DNA of 64,000 nt, from the NCBI GenBank assembly GCA_035525365.1, contig DATLEK010000115.1, forward strand, positions 8,245 to 72,244. The letters run 5' to 3'. Both the position numbers and the translations under genes were made by a program. Of this stretch, positions 32,849 to 41,770 are shown piece by piece. Source of the DNA: GCA-2861595 sp035525365. GTDB lineage: Bacteria; Actinomycetota; Acidimicrobiia; Acidimicrobiales; GCA-2861595. Position 1 is the stretch's first letter. The number at the start of each line of letters is the position of its first letter. The notes under the pieces are model-generated. The model was not told where the DNA came from, ran no database searches, and saw only the letters and a program-made list of their open reading frames with translations.

Positions 32849-34185
32849 CCCTGGGCCCCGTCCTTCTTCCCGGCCATGCCGACGAACTCGTGCAGCGACT
32901 CTGCCATGTACTCGACCATCGGTGGCGTGAGCCCTGGATAGACCCCGAGCCAGAAGGTGTGCTCGGCCACGAAGTCAGCGTTCGAAAGGTCCCCGGCGAC
33001 GCGAAAATCAACCTGCTCGTAGGCGGGCTGGCGGGTCAGGTTCCCTCCGAACAGCTGGCGGGTACCGATCTTGCGGCTCTCGAGGAACTGGACGAGCTGA
33101 TGGCGGGTGAAGGGCGCACCGGGGCGGACCGACAGGCAGTAGCCGAACCAGCTGGGCTCACTGCCGGCGGTGGCGAACGGGAGGACGAAATGTTCTTCGA
33201 GATCAGCCGTCGCTGCCCGTAGGTGCTCCCAGTTCCGCCGGCGCGTCTCGACGAACCCTGGCAGCTTGTCCATCTGCGCCACGCCCACGGCCGCCTGCAT
33301 ATCCGTGAGCTTGAGGTTGTAGCCGATGTGGCTGTAGATGTACTTGTGGTCGTAACCGTGTGGCAGGTCGCCGAGCTGCCAGTCGAAGCGGCGCCCGCAG
33401 GTGTTCTCCATCCCCGTCTCGCACCAGCAGTCCCGGCCCCAGTCGCGGAACGACTCCACGAGCTTGCGAGTGGTTCCCTTGGGCATCAGCACGGCGCCGC
33501 CCTCGCCCATCGTGAGCTGATGGGCGGGGTAGAAGCTGACCGTCGCCAGGTCTCCGAACGTCCCGGTCATCTGACCACCGAAGGTTGACCCGAGGGCGTC
33601 GCAGTTGTCCTCGATGAGCCAGAGACCGTGCTCCTCGGCCAGGGCGGCGATCTGGTCGAGAGCGAACGGGTTGCCCAGCGTGTGGGCCATCATTATCGCC
33701 TTCGATCGCGGGCCTATGGCCTCGGCAACTCTCTCGGGTAGGGCGTTGTACGTGCCCAGTTCGATGTCCACGAACACCGGCTTGAGCCCGTGCTGGACCA
33801 TCGGGTTGACGGTGGTCGGAAAGCCTGTCGCCACGGTGATCACCTCGTCGCCGGGACAGAGGCGGCGATCACCGAGGCGCTCTGAAGTCAGAGCGGCCAC
33901 CGCGAGGAGGTTCGCTGACGAGCCGGAGTTGCACAGGACAGCGTGGCGCACGCCCAGGTACTCCGTGAACCTCGCCTCGAACTCCGTGGCGAAACGCCCG
34001 GTCGTCAACCAGAAATCAAGGGAACACTCCACGAGGGTGGCGACCTCGTCGGCATCGAAGACCCGACCTGATACCGGGACCGGGCTGACACCGGGCACGA
34101 ACGCGCGCTCCGGCCACTCCTCTGTGTGGAACTCACGAACGAGCTCGATGATCCGCGATCGCAGCTCCTTGGACCGGTCGGTCAC
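32845..34185 (-). CDS. rfbH: CDP-4-keto-6-deoxyglucose 3-dehydrase (RfbH/E1, PMP and [2Fe-2S])
   Basis: The 446-residue protein is aminotransferase-like. The usual PLP-binding Lys is replaced by His 222 in SFYPAHQLTMGEGG, the hallmark of E1-type sugar 3-dehydrases. Cys 195 (IEDNCDALG), 253, 255 and 263 (DCWCETGMENTCG) have the C-X57-C-X1-C-X7-C spacing of the E1 [2Fe-2S] cluster. With a reductase partner (E3) it would convert CDP-4-keto-6-deoxyglucose to CDP-3,6-dideoxy-hexos-4-ulose. No E3 gene (DdhD/AscD) is in the window. GTG 34185 overlaps the rfbG stop (GTGA). Confidence 0.95.
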   Translation of the reverse strand: MTDRSKELRSRIIELVREFHTEEWPERAFVPGVSPVPVSGRVFDADEVATLVECSLDFWLTTGRFATEFEARFTEYLGVRHAVLCNSGSSANLLAVAALTSERLGDRRLCPGDEVITVATGFPTTVNPMVQHGLKPVFVDIELGTYNALPERVAEAIGPRSKAIMMAHTLGNPFALDQIAALAEEHGLWLIEDNCDALGSTFGGQMTGTFGDLATVSFYPAHQLTMGEGGAVLMPKGTTRKLVESFRDWGRDCWCETGMENTCGRRFDWQLGDLPHGYDHKYIYSHIGYNLKLTDMQAAVGVAQMDKLPGFVETRRRNWEHLRAATADLEEHFVLPFATAGSEPSWFGYCLSVRPGAPFTRHQLVQFLESRKIGTRQLFGGNLTRQPAYEQVDFRVAGDLSNADFVAEHTFWLGVYPGLTPPMVEYMAESLHEFVGMAGKKDGAQG

Positions 34186-35159
34186 GGGTTGGCCTCGAGC
34201 AGGTTCGCGTACCAGTCCACCGTGCGGGCCAGCCCTTCCTGAAAGTGGAACTGCGGCTTCCATCCGAGCCTCGCCGTCGCCTTGGCCGCGGACAGGTGCT
34301 GGTTCTGGATCTCGCCAGGGGCCTGCCCGAGCACCGACGGCTCGACCTGGGAGTTCATCACCTCGCATATGGCCCCGTAGATTTCGAGCACGGACATCGG
34401 CGACTCGTCGCTGAAGTTGTAGGCCTCACCGGCGACACCGTCCGGCCCGAGGGTCTCGCCCAGCAGAAGGTAGGCGCTGACGACATCGTCGACGTAGAGG
34501 TAGTCCCGGATGAGGGAGCCGTCGCTACGGATCACCGGCTGCTCACCCCGCAGCAGGGCGCGGATGGTGCCCGGCACGATGCGGCTCCAGTTGAGGTCAC
34601 CTCCGCCGTATATGTTCCCGCAACGGGCAATGGTGACGGGCAGCCCGTAGGTGGCGTGGTACGACTGGCTGAGCAGGTCCGTGCAGGACTTGGAGACGTC
34701 ATAGGGAGCACGTCCGGCCAGCGGCATGTCCTCCACGTACGGAAGCTCAGGTTGCTCTCCGTAGGCCTTGTCACTAGAGGCAACTACCACCCGCCGCACC
34801 AGCCCTTGACACGTACGCCCCGCCTCCAGCACATTCCAGGTCCCCTGGATGTTGGATTCAAAGGTGGAGACCGGTGCCCTGCGGGCGGTGCCCACCAGCG
34901 TCTGCGCGCCGAGGTGGAAGATCGTGTCGACCTCGTGCTCGTTGACCGCCCGCTCCACCAGAGCACGGTCCTCGAGCCTGCCGTTCACCACGACCACCCG
35001 GTCCAAGGTCCCGCTACGGATCAGCTCGGACTGTGGGTCGTACTCACAGACGAGGGCCACCACGTGGGCCTCTTGGTCGACGAGGGAGCGCGTCAGCCAC
35101 GAACCAACCAGGCCCGTGGCGCCGGTAACCAGCACTCGCTTGCCGGCCCAGAAGCTCAT
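34182..35159 (-). CDS. rfbG: CDP-glucose 4,6-dehydratase
   Basis: The 325-residue extended SDR has VLVTGATGLVGSWLTRSL, FHLGAQTLVGTARRAPVSTFESNIQGTWNVLEA, VVVASSDKAYGE (Ser-Asp-Lys of the family) and YDVSKSCTDLL (Tyr-x-x-x-Lys), then RCGNIYGGGDLNWSRIVPGTIR, typical of RfbG. It converts CDP-glucose to CDP-4-keto-6-deoxyglucose. ATG 35159 has GGAAGGA directly upstream. It heads the operon rfbG-rfbH-GT2. A flippase gene lies 139 bases upstream on the same strand. Confidence 0.94.
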   Translation of the reverse strand: MSFWAGKRVLVTGATGLVGSWLTRSLVDQEAHVVALVCEYDPQSELIRSGTLDRVVVVNGRLEDRALVERAVNEHEVDTIFHLGAQTLVGTARRAPVSTFESNIQGTWNVLEAGRTCQGLVRRVVVASSDKAYGEQPELPYVEDMPLAGRAPYDVSKSCTDLLSQSYHATYGLPVTIARCGNIYGGGDLNWSRIVPGTIRALLRGEQPVIRSDGSLIRDYLYVDDVVSAYLLLGETLGPDGVAGEAYNFSDESPMSVLEIYGAICEVMNSQVEPSVLGQAPGEIQNQHLSAAKATARLGWKPQFHFQEGLARTVDWYANLLEANP

Positions 35160-35298
35160 TCCTTCCACACCTCGGGAACGACAAATTGCTGACCTATGGA
35201 GAGGCCCACACTCGACGGCGCCACAGACAGGGCAGAGTCGAACGGCTGTTGTCACCGCCGCCACCCTACCGCCGGGTGCTGGGCGCCAACCTGATCGC

Positions 35299-36492
35299 TC
35301 ATCGTGGCCAGCGGCTGAACAGGGCAACCGACATGAACGCGGCCGCGGCCGCCGCTCCGGCCACGAGGCCCAGCTCCACCCGCAGGAGCGGATCGTTGCC
35401 GAGTGCGGTGACGGCGACAAAGGAAACGGCTCCGAACGCCCAGCAAACGGCTGCGGCGGCCTGACCCTCCAGAGCCACAACGGACTGTCCGAGGACCTGA
35501 GCCGCCATGATCAGAGCGCTCGATCCGGCGAGAAGGGTGACCCCACGTGCGTCGAGTACGAACGCCGCCCCGAACAGGATTTCGATGACCTGTCGGCCGG
35601 CAAGAAAAGCTCCCACCACGGAAGCGGCACCGATAGCAACAACCACTCCGAGCAACCTCCGGAGGCTTCTGGCGAAACCGGTCCAGTCTTCGACCGCGGC
35701 GAAGCCTGCCAGCCGAGGCAGGAGGGGAGCTTGTACGGCGAAGAACAGGAACAATGGAATCCGGGTCAGTAGGACACCGGCGAAGAACTGGGCGGTCAAC
35801 TCCTTCGGGCGGTCATCAGCCAGCAGCCTCACCGCCAGCGGTCCGGCGTGGATGAGCACCTGGGCGAGGAGCGACCCCATCAGGAGGAACCCGAGAGACG
35901 AAAACAGCTCCCGCCAGGGAGCCTGAGGTCCAGGAGTTAAGACGTTCCGCTGGCGGGCCGTCGCGACGAGCACGGCGGCGAACGGCGACAATCCCACGAC
36001 GATACCCAGAGGTCCTGCCGTCCTCACGCCCAGCAACAGGATCGCTCCTGCGGCTGCCAGCCTCAAAACACCCTCGCCTCCCAGTACCACAGCATAAGGA
36101 CGGAAGCGCCCTCCACCAGCGAGAAGGCCCCGGGCTAGGTGAAGAGCGGCGTAGCCGTACAGGGAAAGAACGAAGCCGGCCAGCACGAGCTCCTGGTCGT
36201 CGAACACCCGGTGCAGCAGAGATCTGCGAAAGGCCAGAGCAAGGAGAGCGAGCACGGTTGCGAGGCCAGCAGCGATAGTTCCGGCCCGGCGAACGACGGG
36301 GCCGATTCCCAGACCGGCGGCCGTCCGGGTAGCTACGGCCCGACTCACCTCCTGCTCGATTGGGAAGAACACACCCGGTCCGGCGAGGTAGACCAGGGCC
36401 CACAGGCCCGAGAGGGTTGCGTAACGCTGGGGCCCCAGTGCCCTCGCCGACAAGGTGAGGAAGGCGTACACGGTCACCCCGAGAACAAACAT
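35299..36492 (-). CDS. Wzx-like polysaccharide flippase
   Basis: The 397-residue protein has about 10-12 membrane helices. It begins in a helix (MFVLGVTVYAFLTLSARALGPQRYATLSGLWALVYLAGPGVFFPIEQEV), the typical first segment of actinobacterial MATE/Wzx-type exporters of the polysaccharide biosynthesis family. Length is slightly below the 420-480 usual for Wzx. The frame is open upstream for about 100 bases, to a stop near 36598, but contains no ATG, GTG or TTG there, so 36492 is the only plausible start. It would flip an undecaprenyl-linked unit. It precedes rfbG on the same strand and is divergent from the methyltransferase gene. Confidence 0.75.
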   Translation of the reverse strand: MFVLGVTVYAFLTLSARALGPQRYATLSGLWALVYLAGPGVFFPIEQEVSRAVATRTAAGLGIGPVVRRAGTIAAGLATVLALLALAFRRSLLHRVFDDQELVLAGFVLSLYGYAALHLARGLLAGGGRFRPYAVVLGGEGVLRLAAAGAILLLGVRTAGPLGIVVGLSPFAAVLVATARQRNVLTPGPQAPWRELFSSLGFLLMGSLLAQVLIHAGPLAVRLLADDRPKELTAQFFAGVLLTRIPLFLFFAVQAPLLPRLAGFAAVEDWTGFARSLRRLLGVVVAIGAASVVGAFLAGRQVIEILFGAAFVLDARGVTLLAGSSALIMAAQVLGQSVVALEGQAAAAVCWAFGAVSFVAVTALGNDPLLRVELGLVAGAAAAAAFMSVALFSRWPR

Positions 36493-36727
36493 TCCTGTGC
36501 CTATGGAAAGCGTGCCGGCGGGCAGCGCGCGCAGGTATGGTCCGTGTTTGGTGGGAGAGGCGCGTAGGGCGCCCGGCCTTTCGTCCAGACGACGATGTTA
36601 GCGATCCGCTCGTGGCGCTCCACGGATCTACCCGTTTGCGTGCCCGTGCTACTTTCGACGCGGATCGTAACGTCCAGCACGGCCTGTTCCTCGCCAGAGG
36701 AATGACGGGGACCAGGGAGAACCACCC

Positions 36728-38074
36728 ATGACACGGACTTCGGAGGTCCCCGAGTTGGACGACCCGCCGTCAGATGTCGACAAGGAAGATCCCGTCCCCC
36801 CACTACCTTGGACGGGCGAGCGGTTCATCCCTACCGAGGGTGGACCCGAGATCTACTACGAGCACGCGCACCGGTACCTGGTGGCCCGTGATCTCCTGGC
36901 CGGGCACACGGTGGTGGATCTGGCCAGTGGCGAGGGCTACGGAGCGGCCTGGCTGGCTGAGGTGGCCGAGTCGGTCATAGGGCTCGATATCGACCGACCG
37001 TCGGTGGAGCATGCTCGGGCCCGGTACGCCGTGCACGAGAACCTCGAGTTCGCGGTTGGCGACGTCCAGTCACTGCCTCTTGCCGATAGCTGTGTTGATG
37101 CCGTCACCTGTTTCGAGGCCATCGAGCACGTGGAGAATCCCCGGGCGGTGGTCGAGGAGATCGTGCGTGTCCTCCGGCCGGGCGGGCTGTTGCTCGTATC
37201 CACGCCGAACAAGGCTGTCTATGCCGACGAACGGGATTACAACAATGAGTTTCACGTCCACGAGTTCTATCTGCCGGACCTGGAACTGCTTCTCGGTGAG
37301 TACTTCGCCGAACGCGATCTTCTCGGTCAGCGGGTGGTGGCCGGTTCGCTCACCTGGCGCCTGGAGGGCGACGCGCCGGCAGGCTCCACTGGAGGCCCGG
37401 GGATCTCTATCCCACCAGGGTTCGGGGAACATGACCGCCGGGAACCGCCGGCCATGGTGGAACCCATGTACGTGCTTGCCGCCTGCCGGCTGGCCGGCGC
37501 TCCGAGGGTGGCGGGAGACCTGCCGGCAGGGAGCATGTTGGTCGATCCTGAGGAGCTTCTCCTCGAGGTTTATCGCCAAGCATCCAAGCCTGGGCTGCCG
37601 GAGGACCTCGTCGCCCGCGTCCGGGACCAGGACGACCAGCTGGAGCGGGCCCGCGCCCAGCTGGCGGCTTATGAGGAGCAGGCTATCCAGCTGCGCCGGC
37701 GTATCCGCGAGCTGAACGAGCAGCCTCCTGAAGGCAGCGGACGTTTCAGTGAGGGGGGCCCTGAGGCACAGTCGATTCAGACGGTGCTATTGGGCCAGCA
37801 AGAGATTGCCGCTCGCCTGAGGAGAGATCTCGACGCCGCGACAGAGGTGAACCTCCGGCTTCTGGCCGAGATCCGGGCCCAGCAGAATGCGTTCGCGCGA
37901 ATGCAGCATCCGCATGCAGCAGCGCCACGGGCCGGTGGAGCAATTTCGGGCACCCGGATGAATGCCGAGATCCAGCGCATTGTGCTGCTGCTGGCCAGAC
38001 GCCTTCCCCTGCTGCCCGGGCCGATGCGCCGGGGTATCCGGAGCGTAGGCAGGAGATTCTCCCGGTGGCTTTGA
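36728..38074 (+). CDS. SAM-dependent methyltransferase with C-terminal coiled coil
   Basis: The 448-residue protein has a class I methyltransferase domain at about residues 40-210: VVDLASGEGYGAAWLAE (motif I), GLDIDRPSVEHAR, FAVGDVQSLPLADSCVDAVTCFEAIEHVENP and RVLRPGGLLLVSTPN. From about residue 285 a long coiled coil (DDQLERARAQLAAYEEQAIQLRRRIRELNE and later LRRDLDAATEVNLRLLAEIRAQQ) ends in a basic amphipathic tail. Methyltransferase plus coiled coil is the plan of chain-terminating proteins such as WbdD, though no kinase domain is present. The ATG follows AGGGAG. The next gene overlaps its end by ten bases. Confidence 0.83.
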   Translation: MTRTSEVPELDDPPSDVDKEDPVPPLPWTGERFIPTEGGPEIYYEHAHRYLVARDLLAGHTVVDLASGEGYGAAWLAEVAESVIGLDIDRPSVEHARARYAVHENLEFAVGDVQSLPLADSCVDAVTCFEAIEHVENPRAVVEEIVRVLRPGGLLLVSTPNKAVYADERDYNNEFHVHEFYLPDLELLLGEYFAERDLLGQRVVAGSLTWRLEGDAPAGSTGGPGISIPPGFGEHDRREPPAMVEPMYVLAACRLAGAPRVAGDLPAGSMLVDPEELLLEVYRQASKPGLPEDLVARVRDQDDQLERARAQLAAYEEQAIQLRRRIRELNEQPPEGSGRFSEGGPEAQSIQTVLLGQQEIAARLRRDLDAATEVNLRLLAEIRAQQNAFARMQHPHAAAPRAGGAISGTRMNAEIQRIVLLLARRLPLLPGPMRRGIRSVGRRFSRWL

Positions 38075-40944
38075 CCGCCCCCGCATCGACTCGATCCGGC
38101 GTCGGAGTGGCCGGGTACTGGATCGCTTCCGCAGATGGAGGGGTGCACGCTTTCGGTAAGGCCGTCGCCGCTGGCGTCTCGGTGCCACTCGGTCCCAAAG
38201 TCGTGTCGATCACCTCCATGGGCCATGGTGTGCAGGGTTACTGGATGGCCGGATCCGATGGCGGCGTCATCGCCTCAGGCGACGCCCCCTTCCATGGATC
38301 GCTTCCGGCCCTGGGTATCCACGCAGATGTCGTGGACATGGCCGCCATTCCCGACGGCTCCGGCTACTGGTTGGCGGGATCCGATGGCGGTGTGTTCGCG
38401 TTCGGCGGGTCGGAGTTCCACGGCTCCCTTCCGGATCAGGGCGTCAGCGCCGACATCCTGGCCGTGGAGGCTCTTCCCGACGGCTCGGGCTACTGGCTGT
38501 TGGGTGCGGATGGAGCGGTATTCTCCTTCGGCAGCGCCGTGTTCCACGGATCGCTGGTCGATCTCGGTATATCTGCTCGTGCGGTCGGTATGGCTGCTCT
38601 TGCCGACGGATCCGGGTACTGGCTGCTGGGCGCCGACGGCGGTGTGTTCGCTTTCGGCGACGCTCTCTTCCACGGGTCACTCCCCGGCCTCGGCGTCAGC
38701 ATCCCCGCCGTCGGGATAGCCGCACCGTCCGACGGGTCTGGCTACCTGATAGTCGCTCGCGACGGGAGCGTCCACCCCTTCGGAGCCGTTGTGCTCCACG
38801 GATCGTGCCTCACGAGTGACCTTAAGGATCAAGTGGTGGGCTTGGCCATCCACGCCGGCGAGGGGGTACTCGGGGCAAAGGCCGCAGGATTGCTTCGGTC
38901 GCTCCAGGCCCGATTGTCCGCCGAAACGGCCGTTCACCCCAGCTTGGCGGACCTCGCGTTTCCGGTGGGTGGCATCGCCTTTCCGGCTGTTCACCAGCCC
39001 CGGGTCTCGATCGTCATACCTGTGCACGGGAAGGCGGATCTGACCGTGATGTGCCTTTCGTCCATCGCCGCCGCCGGCAGTGCCGTGCCCTATGAGGTCA
39101 TCGTGGTGGACGACAACTCGCCGGATGACACAGCGGCGATGTTGCGGCGGGTCAAGAACGTCAAGGTCGTTCACAACAGTGACAACCTTGGTTTCACACG
39201 AGCATGCAACGCAGGTATCGCAGAGGCAAGGGGCGAGTACACACTTCTGCTCAACAACGACACCGAAGTCACTGCCGGTTGGCTCGAAGCATTGGTACGC
39301 ACTGCCGACGACGATCCCACTGTCGGGGTGGTGGGAGCCAAGCTCGTCTATCCGGACGGGATTCTCCAGGAGGCCGGTGGAATCATCTGGAACGACGGCT
39401 CCGGGATGAACTATGGCCGAGGAGGAGACCCGGACAAGCCGGAGTACAACTACGCGCGGGAGGTGGATTACTGCTCAGGGGCAGCGATCCTGGTGCGTGG
39501 CGACCTGCTCGACGGTCTGGGTGGGCTCGACGAGAGATTTGCTCCGGCGTACTACGAGGACACTGATCTCGCCTTTGCCGCCCGATCGTTGGGGTACAAG
39601 GTGATCTACCAACCCAAGGCCTGCGTGGTTCATCACGAGGGCGGCTCCCACGGCACCGATCTGAACGCTGGGATCAAGCGATACCAGAACCGCAACCGCC
39701 TGATCTTCCTGCAGAAGTGGGAAAAGGAGCTGGCAGCCCAATACCCGCCGGTGGGCACCGACCCGCTCCTGGCCCGTGACCGGCGTCGTGGTCCACGTGC
39801 CGTGATCGTAGATCACATGGTGCCCCTCTACGACCAGGATTCGGGCTCGGTCCGGATGCTCGCACTCGTCTCCATTCTCATCGAACTCGGCTTCGTGGTC
39901 AGCTTCGTGCCGGGCAATAAAGCGGAGATGCAGCCCTATACGGACCATCTTCAACAGATGGGGGTGGAGGTGCTCTACGGCGACATCGAGCTTGGCCCCC
40001 ATCTGAGGGGTATAGGGCGTGACCTGACCTTGTGCATCCTGTCGCGTCCGAACATCGCCTGTGAATTTATAGGGACGGTACGGGCCCATGTGCCGTGGGC
40101 GACCATCGTGTACGACACTGTCGATCTGCACTACGTCCGCGAGCGGCGGTATGGCGAGATCCTCGGCGACGAAGGTGCCTGTCGAGCCTCTGAGGCGACG
40201 CGGGAGATCGAGCTGGCCATGGTACGTGCCGCCGATTTCACCCTGACTGTCTCGCCGGAGGAGCGTGACACACTTCTCGCCGAGGTGCCGGATGCCAGCG
40301 TCTTCGTGGTCCCGAACATTCACGTGGACTGGCCGGTCTCCTTGGACTGGGACCGACGCAGCGGGATTCTCTTCGTCGGGAGCTTCCTTCACGATCCGAA
40401 CCGGGACGCAGCCCACCATCTTGTCGAAGACGTGATGCCGCTGCTCCGTATATCCCTGCCCGTGGTGACCCTCACCATCGCCGGCAGCAACCCCACACCG
40501 GACATAGAGGCTCTGGCCACCCGCGACGTTGAGGTGCTGGGCTGGGTTCCCGAGTTGGAGCCTCTCTACGAGCAATCTCGGGTTTTCGTGGCGCCGCTCC
40601 GCTACGGAGCCGGCATGAAGGGCAAGATCGGCGAGAGCCTCAGTCACGGAGTCCCCACCGTCACCTCCACCATTGGCGCTGAGGGGATGGGTCTGGCCCA
40701 CGAGGAGCACGTTCTGATCGCCAACGACCCTCTTTCTTTTGCGGAGAACGTTGTTCGGCTGTACACGGAGCAGGAACTCTGGAAGCGCCTAGCCGAGCGG
40801 GGGCGTGCCCATATCGTCCAGCGCTATTCTCCCGAAACCGTGCGTGAGCAGGTGCGAACGATCCTTGCCGGCGCCGGCGTCCTCCGCCCAGCCCCGGCAG
40901 CAGAGGGTGGTGAATCCGACGACTCCAGCAGGACCGGCGTTTGA
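38065..40944 (+). CDS. Three-part protein: propeller-like repeats, GT2 and GT4 domains
   Basis: The 959-residue protein starts at GTG 38065, inside the end of the methyltransferase gene, behind AGGAG. Residues about 15-260 are six repeats of about 42 residues with core GYWLxGxDGGVFxFGxAxFHGSL, a repeat otherwise seen in actinobacterial secreted proteins. Residues about 310-560 are a GT2 domain: SIVIPVHGKADL, VVDDNSPDDT, LLNNDTEVTAGWLEAL, and AYYEDTDLAFAARSLGYKV. Residues about 575-940 are GT4-like (ILFVGSFLHDPNRDAAH, RYGAGMKGKIGESLSHGVPTV). There is no signal peptide, so the repeats are presumably cytoplasmic and may bind the growing glycan or another enzyme. Confidence 0.85.
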   Translation: MALTAPASTRSGVGVAGYWIASADGGVHAFGKAVAAGVSVPLGPKVVSITSMGHGVQGYWMAGSDGGVIASGDAPFHGSLPALGIHADVVDMAAIPDGSGYWLAGSDGGVFAFGGSEFHGSLPDQGVSADILAVEALPDGSGYWLLGADGAVFSFGSAVFHGSLVDLGISARAVGMAALADGSGYWLLGADGGVFAFGDALFHGSLPGLGVSIPAVGIAAPSDGSGYLIVARDGSVHPFGAVVLHGSCLTSDLKDQVVGLAIHAGEGVLGAKAAGLLRSLQARLSAETAVHPSLADLAFPVGGIAFPAVHQPRVSIVIPVHGKADLTVMCLSSIAAAGSAVPYEVIVVDDNSPDDTAAMLRRVKNVKVVHNSDNLGFTRACNAGIAEARGEYTLLLNNDTEVTAGWLEALVRTADDDPTVGVVGAKLVYPDGILQEAGGIIWNDGSGMNYGRGGDPDKPEYNYAREVDYCSGAAILVRGDLLDGLGGLDERFAPAYYEDTDLAFAARSLGYKVIYQPKACVVHHEGGSHGTDLNAGIKRYQNRNRLIFLQKWEKELAAQYPPVGTDPLLARDRRRGPRAVIVDHMVPLYDQDSGSVRMLALVSILIELGFVVSFVPGNKAEMQPYTDHLQQMGVEVLYGDIELGPHLRGIGRDLTLCILSRPNIACEFIGTVRAHVPWATIVYDTVDLHYVRERRYGEILGDEGACRASEATREIELAMVRAADFTLTVSPEERDTLLAEVPDASVFVVPNIHVDWPVSLDWDRRSGILFVGSFLHDPNRDAAHHLVEDVMPLLRISLPVVTLTIAGSNPTPDIEALATRDVEVLGWVPELEPLYEQSRVFVAPLRYGAGMKGKIGESLSHGVPTVTSTIGAEGMGLAHEEHVLIANDPLSFAENVVRLYTEQELWKRLAERGRAHIVQRYSPETVREQVRTILAGAGVLRPAPAAEGGESDDSSRTGV

Positions 40945-41770
40945 GAACGGGCACTTCTACTCGCCGGTAGTCGACACCGCTGACGTCGAGTCCCGGTCCG
41001 AGGAGATCTGGCCTCCGAAGCTGCAGTTACCTGGTATCGATTTCGACATCTCACGGCAACAGAAGTTCTTGGCCGAGTTGAGCCCCTTCATGGCGGAGTA
41101 CGACTTTCCGGAAAAGCGCGTGCTGGGACAGCCTGAGCGCTTCTCCGACCTCAACGGAACGTTCGAGAGAGTGGATGCTCGCGTGCTCTACGGACTGCTC
41201 CGTTCCCGTCAGCCTCGCAGATTCATCGAGGTAGGTTCAGGCATGTCTTCGCTGCTGGCGGGGGAGGTGAACAGTCGTTTCCTTGGTGGCTCCGTGGAGG
41301 TCACCTGTATCGAACCCGAGCCGGCGGATGTCCTTCGATCAGGTCTGGCGGGGATCGGCCGGGTTCTTGCCCGAACCGTTCAGACGGTCCCCACGGACGA
41401 GTTTCTTCTTCTGGAGGCGGGTGACGTGCTCTTCATCGACTCCTCCCATGTCTCGAAGACCGGCAGTGATGTGAACCATCTGGTGTTCCGTGTCCTGCCC
41501 TACCTGGCCGAGGGTGTACTGATCCATTTCCACGACATCTTTCTCCCCGCTGACTATCCGTATCAGTGGGTCGTCGAGGAAGGCCGGAGCTGGAACGAGC
41601 AGTACGTCGTGCAGGCTCTCCTGATGTTCTCTTCCCGCTTTGAAGTCGAGTTCGCCGCCGCCTTCGCCAGCGTCAAAATGCCCGATTTCGTGGCCTCCGC
41701 GCTAGCTGCGGACTTCGGCGATGCCCGGCCACCCTGGGGGGGGAGCCTGTGGCTGCGTGTGGCGGGTTAG
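40910..41770 (+). CDS. Class I SAM-dependent methyltransferase
   Basis: The 286-residue product belongs to the Methyltransf_24-like group by motif: FIEVGSGMSSLLAGEV (motif I), VTCIEPEPADVL, GDVLFIDSSHVSKTGSDVNHLVFRVLPYLAEGVLIHFHDIFLP. The last His-Asp pair is typical. GTG 40910 (or 40907) lies within the end of the large glycosyltransferase gene (35-base overlap), so translation is coupled. It would methylate a sugar or glycan in the polysaccharide. It overlaps the convergent ATPase gene by four bases. Confidence 0.83.
   Translation: MNPTTPAGPAFENGHFYSPVVDTADVESRSEEIWPPKLQLPGIDFDISRQQKFLAELSPFMAEYDFPEKRVLGQPERFSDLNGTFERVDARVLYGLLRSRQPRRFIEVGSGMSSLLAGEVNSRFLGGSVEVTCIEPEPADVLRSGLAGIGRVLARTVQTVPTDEFLLLEAGDVLFIDSSHVSKTGSDVNHLVFRVLPYLAEGVLIHFHDIFLPADYPYQWVVEEGRSWNEQYVVQALLMFSSRFEVEFAAAFASVKMPDFVASALAADFGDARPPWGGSLWLRVAG

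Noticed and set aside
35160..35260. N-terminal extension of RfbG with a CPVCG...C pattern
   Set aside because: The family N-terminus and a strong Shine-Dalgarno sequence fix the start at ATG 35159. The upstream open frame lies in the gap to the flippase gene, and its Cys pattern is not a complete zinc site.
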